Shown one piece after another: positions 57,520-64,000 of a stretch of 64,000 nucleotides of DNA. The notes below the pieces were generated by a model. The model saw only the letters and a program-made list of their open reading frames with translations. It made no database searches and was not told where the DNA came from. Where the stretch lies: assembly GCF_016461955.1 (NCBI RefSeq), contig NZ_JADMNM010000002.1:248001-312000 (forward strand). Reading direction: 5' to 3'. The stretch's first letter is position 1; each line of letters opens with the position of its first letter. The position numbers were made by a program, and so were the translations under genes. Source of the DNA: Qipengyuania sp. YIM B01966 (GTDB lineage Bacteria > Pseudomonadota > Alphaproteobacteria > Sphingomonadales > Sphingomonadaceae).

Positions 57520-58284
57520 ATGATCGAGGTTCACCTGTTTCCCTGCCTGTCCGACAATTACGGCCTGCTCACGCATGATCCGGCGAGCGGCGAGACAGTC
57601 GCCATCGACACACCCGGTGCCGCAGCGATCCTCGCCGCGGCCGAGGCGAAGGGCTGGCGGATCAGCCAGATCTGGAACACCCACTGGCACCCTGACCATG
57701 CGGGCGGCAATGCGGCGATCCGCGCGGCGACAGACTGCAAAGTCACCGCGCCCGCCGAGGTGGCGGAACGGTTCGGACCGGTCGACCGCGTGGTGACCGC
57801 GGGCAAGCGCGTGATGCTCGGCGCGCACGAGGCAGAGGTGATCGACGTGGGCGGGCACACGCTGGGGCACATCGCCTATCATCTGCCGCAAGCGCAGATC
57901 GCCTTTGTCGGCGATGCGCTGTTTGCGCTCGGCTGCGGGCGGATGTTCGAAGGCACGCCGGCGCAATTCTGGACGAGCCTCCAGCGGCTGCGGGCGCTGC
58001 CGGAGGGCACCGCGCTCTATTGCGCGCATGAATATACCGCCGCCAACGCCGCCTTCGCGCGCCATGCGGACCCGGACAACGCGGCCCTCGCCGCCTATGC
58101 CGAGGAGGTCGCCGCCCGCCGCGCCGCCGGGCAGCCGACCGTCCCTACCACGCTTGCCCGCGAGGCTGCGACCAACCCCTTCCTGCGCGCCGATGCGCCC
58201 GCGCTGATGGCCCGCTGGGGCGATGGCAGCGGCGACCCGGTCCAGACCTTCGCCGCCCTGCGCGCCGCCAAGGACAGCTTCTGA
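57520..58284 (+). CDS. gloB: Hydroxyacylglutathione hydrolase (glyoxalase II)
   Basis: A 254-residue zinc/iron hydrolase that releases D-lactate from S-lactoylglutathione, ending methylglyoxal detoxification. Metal motif THWHPDHAGGN, then GGHTLGHIAYH, VGDALFALGCGRMFEG and CAHEYTAANAAFA. The C-terminal glutathione-binding domain ends at LRAAKDSF. The ATG at 57520 is preferred over GTG 57511. No glyoxalase I is adjacent. It is followed by a repeat cluster. Confidence 0.92.
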   Translation: MIEVHLFPCLSDNYGLLTHDPASGETVAIDTPGAAAILAAAEAKGWRISQIWNTHWHPDHAGGNAAIRAATDCKVTAPAEVAERFGPVDRVVTAGKRVMLGAHEAEVIDVGGHTLGHIAYHLPQAQIAFVGDALFALGCGRMFEGTPAQFWTSLQRLRALPEGTALYCAHEYTAANAAFARHADPDNAALAAYAEEVAARRAAGQPTVPTTLAREAATNPFLRADAPALMARWGDGSGDPVQTFAALRAAKDSF

Positions 58285-58310
58285 GCGGGGGACGGAGCTC
58301 CGCGCGCTCG

Positions 58311-58481
58311 CCCTTCAACAAGCTCAGGGTGAGCGGGGCCACTACACATCCAATCCGCTCATCCTGAGCTTGTCGAAGGATCATCCTTGAGGTCCTCGAA
58401 GGATGATCTTGGGCCTGTTGAAGGCACCAAGCCCACACCGCCGCCGCACACCTCCCCCGCTCATCCTGAGCTTGTCGAGGG
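58311..58481. repeat. REP-like cluster between gloB and the SRAP gene
   Basis: Three units of the TTCGACAAGCTCAG family: 58311-58336 in one orientation, 58355-58379 and 58457-58481 in the other. Between them GATCATCCTT (58379-58388) and AAGGATGATC (58399-58408) form an extra perfect 10-bp inverted repeat. The gap (249 bases) has no credible gene. Confidence 0.8.
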
Positions 58482-58533
58482 ATGGCACCCCCCCGGCAGA
58501 CAAACCCCGCCGCGCCCGCTACACAAGCGCGCG

Positions 58534-59175
58534 ATGTGTAACCTCTATCGCATGACCCGCAGCCCGGCCGAGGTCGCCGAATGGTTCCGCGCGGTGAACG
58601 AGGCGGCCGGCGCCAACACGCCCGAGCTGGTCTATCCGCAATATCCGGGGCTGGTGGTGGCGCGCGGCGCGGGGGAGCACGCGGGCGGGCTGGCGGTGCG
58701 GCAGATGGTCTGGGGCTTCCCGCTCACCCAGCGCTCGGCGCGGACCGGCCAGATGCTCAAGCCCCGCCCGGTCAACAATGCGCGCACCGACAAGCTCGAC
58801 AGCTTCATGTGGCGCCAGTCCTTCGCCGAGCGCCGCTGCCTGATCCCGCTGACCGCCTGGGCCGAGGCTGAGGGCACCCCCAAGAGCAAGGGCGGCCCCG
58901 GCATGACCCGCACCTGGCTGACCCTACCCGACCGCCCCCTGTTCGCCGCCGCCGGCCTGTGGCGCCGCAGCGAGGAATGGGGCGCGGTGTTCACGATGGT
59001 GATGACCGACAGCTGCGGCGCAGCGGCAGAATGCCACGACCGGATGCCCGTGCTGCTGCGCGCGGAGGACGAGGCAGCGTGGGTGTTCGGGGGCAAGGCG
59101 GAGGCCGAGGCGCTGTGCGTGCCGTACGGGGGCGAGGTGGCGGTGGAGCGGACGGGGGATTTGTGGGGTGGGTGA
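58534..59175 (+). CDS. SOS-associated SRAP peptidase-like protein (YedK/HMCES family)
   Basis: A 213-residue protein of the SRAP family, which forms a covalent crosslink with abasic sites in single-stranded DNA. The catalytic Cys is Cys2 in MCNLYRM, exposed after Met removal. Asn in PVNNARTDKLD, Glu in AWAEAEG and His in CHDRMPVLL match the remaining family residues. The start must be the ATG at 58534, because Cys2 must follow it; the upstream frame is repeat-derived. It is convergent with the restriction-modification candidate. Confidence 0.9.
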   Translation: MCNLYRMTRSPAEVAEWFRAVNEAAGANTPELVYPQYPGLVVARGAGEHAGGLAVRQMVWGFPLTQRSARTGQMLKPRPVNNARTDKLDSFMWRQSFAERRCLIPLTAWAEAEGTPKSKGGPGMTRTWLTLPDRPLFAAAGLWRRSEEWGAVFTMVMTDSCGAAAECHDRMPVLLRAEDEAAWVFGGKAEAEALCVPYGGEVAVERTGDLWGG

Positions 59176-59186
59176 TCGCCAGCGCC

Positions 59187-61586
59187 TTACGCCGGTAGAA
59201 AGCCTAGATCGTAAACCAACGGGCGCAGCTTTTCGGTCAGCGCAGCGTAGGCAGCCTTGAACGGATCGAAATCGGTCAATTCGATATCGCCATAGGCTTC
59301 GAGCGCGCGGCGCACCTGATACCAGCCGGCATCGGCGCGGTTCAGCTTGTATTCCTGCCGGATCTTGTTCGGGAAGCTGGTGGCGTGGAAACGCTGAAAC
59401 AGCCTGCGGCCTTCATCAAGCACGGCTTGTGCCTCGGGCGAGAATGCCATGCCCGCCATGTAGCGCACCATGAAATCACTCTCGAAGCGCGCCTTCGCGC
59501 CGACCTCGGCTTCGGTGAAGGGGATGAAGTGGTTCGTGAGGCTCCAGTCCCGATCATTCCAGCGCAGCCCGTCCGCGCCTGCGGTGAGGTTGCTGCCGTT
59601 GAACAGCATCCACACGAGGCAATCGGATTTGAATTCGTCCGACAGTGGGTGCGAAGGTTGCAGGAACTGGTCGCGGTCGTTGAGCCATGTCGGCTTGATG
59701 AGGCGGCGAACGGAAAAGACGATGGCGGCTTGCCAGAGGTTTCCTTCGGTGACGAAGAAAGCTCCGGCATTACCGTACCCTGATGAAAGCAGACCGGTTG
59801 TTCCGGCGTGTTGCAGATCATTTCCAAAAACGATCATGCTGCCGATAGCGCCGTCCGCCCACCATCGACCTCTCACATCAATCGTGCTGGATGTCGGCAA
59901 GAGAGCGTTCTTGAGCGGCAGTCCAGGCGTTCTGTTGGAACGAGGCCGGTTGATCCATTCAGCCAGAGGTGGGCGCGGCGGTTCCCGATAGAACAAATGC
60001 TGTCCCACCACCTCGCCCGCCTTGTCGAGCGCGATTGCGCCGACCGACTGCGTGGGCTGATGCACCGCAAGATTCCAGATCAAAAACCCGATCGGGAAAT
60101 GGCCTTTCAACCCGTCAAACGCCTTGCTGTGAACTACAAAGCCATCGAGATACTGGGCCGTCCACTGCTCCCTAAACTGTGCGAAATTAGGCGCGTTCAC
60201 ATATTTCAGTGTGCTGAACATCGCCAAGGTGGACTTGGGCAATTCCAGCATGATCCGGTGCAGGAACTGCACGAACAGTTCGCGTGCGGCATAGCCGAGA
60301 TGCCCCATGCCGTGACTAATGCGGGTGCTTGCAACACCCGATTTCACAGTTGCGTTTGCGCCGCTGTCCTTGGTGTTATCGACATTCATCGCCTCTGCAT
60401 ACGGCGGATTGATCAGCACCAGGATCGGCTTCGCGCCCTTCTTCCCCTCGCGCGCATCGGCAATCGCCTGTCGCAGCGCCTGCGGCATCTTGCCCGATAA
60501 CTCGTAATCGATCTCGCCAAAATCGGTCACATCGTCGTTCAGGTAATCATACTGGAAAATCTCCGCCCCGGCGAAGGCCGGGTTGCTGCGCATGATCGTC
60601 ACGTCCTCCTGATCCAGCGTGGACATGAACACATCGCGCAGCTTGGAATGCTTGGCCTCCAGATTGCCGACGCCGGCGCACATATCCCAGACGATGTATT
60701 TCTGCTGCCAGTCCGCGCCCAGCGTGGCGTTCAACTGGTCATAGGCTTTGTCGACGATATGCAGCGGGGTGTAGAACGCGCCCTTGAACTTCTGGTCGTC
60801 CATCGGCAGCAGGCTGTCGCGCCGTTCGAGCAGATAATGCCGGTGCTTCTGCTCGGGCGGGCGGTGATAGATGTTCCAGAAATTGCGATAGCCACGCTCG
60901 CTCGCCAGCTCGTATTGCTCGGCCCCGAGGATGAACACCGGCTTGTCACCGTTGAACAGCAGGCGCGCGGGCAAGTTGCGCATCGCTTCGTTGCGGCCAT
61001 CGTGCATGATGTCGGCAAAAAACAGCACGGCGTAATCCGCCTCGCGCTTCACGCCCAATTCCACGCCGACCATCGCCACCCATTTGTCGAATACCTGCCG
61101 CAGGTTGTTGGGCGTGATTGGGGTGCGGATAATGCGACCTTCGCGCACTGCATCAGTGGCCGCCTTGATGAACTCGGCCTCGTAACCGTCGATGCGATAG
61201 AGGATGAAATGCGTTTCGATGACCGGAGCAATCCGGGCCGCCAACGCCATGTCGGCGGCTGAACCGGACTTGGGCCACACGATAGTCTTGTCATCGAGAA
61301 GGGGCAGAGCGTGCTCCGTCGCCATCAATGCTGCTTTCTCGCGATCGATGACGCACAAGAATCCCGGGACTGCCTCGCCGCGTTTGCGTGCAGCTCGCAC
61401 GTAGGTCAGCAGCTGGGCAAACATCAGCAGCGGAGGCGTGGGTGCCCCTTTCGCTTCAAACCAAATTTCTGGGGTCTGTATATCGACCAACCCCTTAAAC
61501 ACGCTCTTCAAGCCGAGGGCCTTGATATAAGCGTCTTTGACGTCTTCTTCAGTGCGGGCGACGGAAAGGTCGGTAAGGAGGGTCAT
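59187..61586 (-). CDS. Single-chain restriction-modification candidate (nuclease-methyltransferase)
   Basis: A 799-residue protein. Residues 35-46 (DIQTPEIWFEAK) hold an Asp, then Glu44 and Lys46 in an ExK order, as in PD-(D/E)xK nucleases. FKGAFYTP at ~267-274 is the typical lead into a DNA methyltransferase. Motif I is DMCAGVGN at 301-308 and catalytic NPPY at 393-396, pointing to N6-adenine methylation. The last 400 residues have no clear family and could be the target-recognition part. No separate specificity or restriction gene is seen, which fits a type IIG-like enzyme. It starts 13 bases after the uvrA stop. GAAAGG precedes the ATG. Confidence 0.75.
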   Translation of the reverse strand: MTLLTDLSVARTEEDVKDAYIKALGLKSVFKGLVDIQTPEIWFEAKGAPTPPLLMFAQLLTYVRAARKRGEAVPGFLCVIDREKAALMATEHALPLLDDKTIVWPKSGSAADMALAARIAPVIETHFILYRIDGYEAEFIKAATDAVREGRIIRTPITPNNLRQVFDKWVAMVGVELGVKREADYAVLFFADIMHDGRNEAMRNLPARLLFNGDKPVFILGAEQYELASERGYRNFWNIYHRPPEQKHRHYLLERRDSLLPMDDQKFKGAFYTPLHIVDKAYDQLNATLGADWQQKYIVWDMCAGVGNLEAKHSKLRDVFMSTLDQEDVTIMRSNPAFAGAEIFQYDYLNDDVTDFGEIDYELSGKMPQALRQAIADAREGKKGAKPILVLINPPYAEAMNVDNTKDSGANATVKSGVASTRISHGMGHLGYAARELFVQFLHRIMLELPKSTLAMFSTLKYVNAPNFAQFREQWTAQYLDGFVVHSKAFDGLKGHFPIGFLIWNLAVHQPTQSVGAIALDKAGEVVGQHLFYREPPRPPLAEWINRPRSNRTPGLPLKNALLPTSSTIDVRGRWWADGAIGSMIVFGNDLQHAGTTGLLSSGYGNAGAFFVTEGNLWQAAIVFSVRRLIKPTWLNDRDQFLQPSHPLSDEFKSDCLVWMLFNGSNLTAGADGLRWNDRDWSLTNHFIPFTEAEVGAKARFESDFMVRYMAGMAFSPEAQAVLDEGRRLFQRFHATSFPNKIRQEYKLNRADAGWYQVRRALEAYGDIELTDFDPFKAAYAALTEKLRPLVYDLGFLPA

Positions 61587-61599
61587 TATGACCTTTCTC

Positions 61600-64000
61600 T
61601 CATTGGCCTAGCATCGGCGCAAGGTACCCGCCGGTAAAAGACCCCTGCACCCCTGCCACCTCCTCCGGCGTCCCTTCCGCAACCACCTCCCCGCCCCGCA
61701 CGCCGCCGCCCGGCCCCAGGTCCAGCACCCAGTCGGCGGTTTTGATCACGTCGAGATTGTGTTCAATCACCACCACCGAATTGCCCTGGTCGACCAGCCG
61801 GTGCAGCACCTCCAGCAGTTTGCGAACGTCCTCGAAATGCAGGCCCGTGGTGGGTTCATCCAGAATATACAGCGTCTGGCCGGTGCTGCGGCGGCTCAGC
61901 TCCTTGGCGAGTTTCACCCGCTGCGCCTCGCCGCCTGACAGCGTGGTCGCTTGCTGGCCGACCTTGACGTAACCCAGGCCGACCTCGTTCAGCATGTGCA
62001 TCTTGTCGCGGATCGGGGGGACGGCCTTGAAGAATTCTTCCGCATCCTCGATCGTCATGTCGAGCACGTCGGCGATGCTCATCCCCTTGAACTTCACCTC
62101 CAGCGTCTCGCGGTTGTAGCGTTTGCCGCCGCATTCCTCGCAGGTGACATAGACGTCGGGGAGGAAGTGCATCTCGATCTTGATCAGCCCGTCGCCCTGG
62201 CACGCCTCGCACCGGCCGCCCTTGACGTTGAAGCTGAACCGCCCTGCCTTGTACCCGCGCGCGGCGCTTTCGGGCAGGCCGGCGAACCAGTCGCGGATCT
62301 GGGTGAAGGCACCGGTATAGGTCGCCGGGTTCGATCGCGGAGTGCGGCCGATGGGCGACTGGTCGATCTCGATCACCTTGTCGCAATGTTCGAGCCCGGT
62401 CACCTTGTCATGCGCCCCGGCGATCACCCGCGCGCCATTGAGCGTTCGCGCGGCGGCGGCGTAGAGCGTGTCGATGGTGAAGCTCGACTTGCCGCTGCCC
62501 GAAACGCCGGTGATGCAGGTGAAGGTGCCGAGCGGGATGCTGGCGGTCACGTTCTGCAGGTTGTTGGCGCGCGCGCCATGCACCGTCAGCTTCTTGCCAT
62601 TGCCCTTGCGCCGCTTGGCCGGCACCTCGATCCGCCGGCGGCCCGTGAGGTAGGCGGCGGTGAGGCTGGTCTTCGATTTAAGGACCTGTTTGAGCGTGCC
62701 CTGCGCCACCACCTCGCCGCCATGCACCCCCGCGCCGGGGCCGAGATCGACCACATGGTCGGCGGTGCGGATGGCATCCTCATCGTGCTCGACCACGATC
62801 ACGGTGTTCCCGAGATCGCGCAGGCGCTTGAGCGTTTCGAGCAGCCGGTCGTTGTCGCGCTGGTGGAGGCCGATGCTGGGCTCGTCGAGCACGTAGAGCA
62901 CGCCCGACAGGCCGCTGCCGATCTGGCTGGCGAGGCGGATGCGCTGGCTTTCCCCGCCGCTGAGCGTGCCGCTGGTGCGGTCGAGGTTGAGGTAATCAAG
63001 CCCGACATTGTCGAGGAAGCCGAGCCGCTCGTTGATTTCTTTCAGGATCGCGCGGGCGATCTGCTGCTGCTGCGGGCCGAGCTGCGCCTCCAGCGCGAGG
63101 AACCAGTCCTTCGCCGCCGCGACGCTCATCTGCGTGGGCGTCGCGATGTCGGTGCCGGCGACCTTCACGCTCAGCGCCTTGTCGTTGAGCCGCTTGCCGC
63201 CGCAGGTCTCGCACGGCTGCGCGGTCTGGAACTTACCCAGCTCCTCGCGCATCCAGGCGCTTTCGGTCTGCAGCATCCGCCGGTTCAGGTTGCCGATCAC
63301 CCCTTCGAACGGCTTGTTGACGGTATAGCTCTTGCGCCCGTCCTTGAAGGTCAGCGGCACGCGGCGCCCCTCGGTGCCGAACAGGATCACCCGCTGCGCC
63401 TCTTCGTCGAGCTCGCCCCACGGGGTGGTCAGCGCGAAGCCGTATTCGGCGGCAAGGCTGGCGAGTACCTGCATATAATACGGCGATGGCGGGTTCGATT
63501 TGGCCCACGGCACCACGGCGCCCTGCTTGAGGCTGAGCGCCTCGTTGGGGACGACCAGCTGCGGATCGAACAGCAGCTTTTCGCCCAGCCCGTCGCAGGT
63601 CGGACAGGCCCCCTGCGGCGCGTTAAAGCTGAACAGACGCGGTTCGATTTCGCCGATCGTGAAGCCGCTGACCGGGCAGGCGAATTTCTCGCTGAACACG
63701 ATGCGGTTGGCGGGGACGCCGGCGCCCTTCATCTTGCCGCCGGCATCGCCGCCCGCTCGCCCTTCGACATGCTCAGGGTGAGCGGGGTCGCGGAACGTCG
63801 CAGCATCCGCTCGTCCTGAGCCTGTCGAAGGACCAGGCACCACGCCATCGACCAGATCGAGATACGCCAGTCCCTCGGCCAGCTTCAGCGCCTGCTCGAA
63901 ACTGTCAGCCAGCCGCGTTTCGAGGCCGGCCTTCACCGCGATCCGGTCAACCACCACCTCGACATCATGCTTCAGCTTCTTGTCGAGCGCGGGCGCTTCC
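61600..64000 (-). CDS. uvrA: Excinuclease ABC subunit A, 5' end missing
   Basis: The C-terminal 799 residues of the DNA damage sensor of nucleotide excision repair; the first ~180 residues lie beyond the right edge. Seen are [13 protein letters not shown] and [33 protein letters not shown]-type zinc fingers ([18 protein letters not shown]), the ABC signatures [14 protein letters not shown] and [14 protein letters not shown], Walker [10 protein letters not shown] and Walker [16 protein letters not shown] segment of about 28 residues, PSTGSGRAD through HVEGRAGG, has no counterpart in usual UvrA and is encoded by an inverted repeat pair at 63760-63831. It lies in frame just before [14 protein letters not shown]. 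Confidence 0.95.
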   Translation of the reverse strand, partial: EAPALDKKLKHDVEVVVDRIAVKAGLETRLADSFEQALKLAEGLAYLDLVDGVVPGPSTGSGRADAATFRDPAHPEHVEGRAGGDAGGKMKGAGVPANRIVFSEKFACPVSGFTIGEIEPRLFSFNAPQGACPTCDGLGEKLLFDPQLVVPNEALSLKQGAVVPWAKSNPPSPYYMQVLASLAAEYGFALTTPWGELDEEAQRVILFGTEGRRVPLTFKDGRKSYTVNKPFEGVIGNLNRRMLQTESAWMREELGKFQTAQPCETCGGKRLNDKALSVKVAGTDIATPTQMSVAAAKDWFLALEAQLGPQQQQIARAILKEINERLGFLDNVGLDYLNLDRTSGTLSGGESQRIRLASQIGSGLSGVLYVLDEPSIGLHQRDNDRLLETLKRLRDLGNTVIVVEHDEDAIRTADHVVDLGPGAGVHGGEVVAQGTLKQVLKSKTSLTAAYLTGRRRIEVPAKRRKGNGKKLTVHGARANNLQNVTASIPLGTFTCITGVSGSGKSSFTIDTLYAAAARTLNGARVIAGAHDKVTGLEHCDKVIEIDQSPIGRTPRSNPATYTGAFTQIRDWFAGLPESAARGYKAGRFSFNVKGGRCEACQGDGLIKIEMHFLPDVYVTCEECGGKRYNRETLEVKFKGMSIADVLDMTIEDAEEFFKAVPPIRDKMHMLNEVGLGYVKVGQQATTLSGGEAQRVKLAKELSRRSTGQTLYILDEPTTGLHFEDVRKLLEVLHRLVDQGNSVVVIEHNLDVIKTADWVLDLGPGGGVRGGEVVAEGTPEEVAGVQGSFTGGYLAPMLGQ
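63760..63831. repeat. REP-like inverted pair inside uvrA
   Basis: CCCTTCGACATGCTCAGGGT at 63760-63779 with GAGCGG following, and its inverted partner ending CCTGTCGAAGG at 63807-63831, separated by 21 bases. The same unit occurs in the gaps at 36.8-37.0 and 58.3-58.5 kb. Here it lies within the uvrA frame without stop codons and adds the peptide noted under uvrA. Confidence 0.85.

Noticed and set aside
58387-58533. N-terminal extension of the SRAP protein
   Set aside because: The catalytic Cys must be residue 2, so the start is at 58534; the extension is repeat-derived.
61951-63819. Open frame of 622 aa on the plus strand across uvrA
   Set aside because: Antisense shadow of uvrA with no recognisable domain.

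Overview
The window is high-GC bacterial chromosome, gene-dense on both strands. Gene content and order point to an alphaproteobacterium of the order Sphingomonadales (Erythrobacteraceae or Sphingomonadaceae; inference, not a placement). The signs are a bamD-recN-ligA run, a sdhC-sdhD-sdhA run, a PrsK/PrsR-type exopolysaccharide control cluster, a ScfR-type regulator facing isocitrate lyase, a chromosomal B3 metallo-beta-lactamase, and short inverted repeats with the core TTCGACAAGCTCAG. Most of the window is ordinary housekeeping chromosome. No complete prophage, IS element, CRISPR array or rRNA operon was seen. One tRNA is present, tRNA-Leu(CAA) at 50619-50703.

Layout. 0-9.4 kb: a truncated M28 peptidase lipoprotein, 3-hydroxybutyrate dehydrogenase, a YpfJ-type zinc peptidase, an NlpE-like lipoprotein, sdhADC (no sdhB beside them), then a co-directional set of SDR, B3 beta-lactamase, prmA and a stress protein. 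9.5-17.8 kb: DUF892 protein, ligA, an unknown lipoprotein, recN, bamD, a phytase-like lipoprotein, and a terminase-small-subunit-like protein. 17.8-20.2 kb: a small accessory patch with an HNH nuclease and an AT-richer unknown protein carrying a HEPN-like RxxxxH motif, ended by a palindrome-rich gap. 20.2-36.8 kb: lepA, a membrane GGDEF-EAL-PilZ protein, ferredoxin-NADP reductase, dnaN, fabG-fabD, ldcA facing a MurC-type ligase, a DUF808 protein, rpsF-rpsR-rplI, an APC permease and panB. 36.8-45.2 kb: a repeat cluster, a DUF475 protein overlapping a convergent symporter gene, and a sugar transferase-prsK-prsR-TPR lipoprotein cluster. 45.2-49.2 kb: the ScfR-type regulator divergent from aceA, followed by an unlisted 58-residue ORF and a strong hairpin. 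49.2-64 kb: M20 amidohydrolase, tRNA-Leu, suhB-like phosphatase, efp, an M23 peptidase and an L,D-transpeptidase, thiE, rpsA, gloB, a second repeat cluster, an SRAP protein, a one-gene restriction-modification candidate directly behind uvrA, and uvrA itself, cut by the right edge.

How the genes work together. Carbon metabolism is represented by succinate dehydrogenase, the glyoxylate shunt with its probable regulator, and polyhydroxybutyrate/ketone-body oxidation. Envelope biogenesis is represented by BamD, LdcA, a MurC-type ligase, M23 and L,D-transpeptidase enzymes and an exopolysaccharide initiating transferase under two-component control. Genome maintenance is represented by LigA, RecN, DnaN, UvrA and SRAP. 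The most unusual items are a pair of inverted repeat units inserted in frame inside uvrA, the HNH plus HEPN-like patch at 17.8-19.9 kb, and the single-chain nuclease-methyltransferase candidate behind uvrA.
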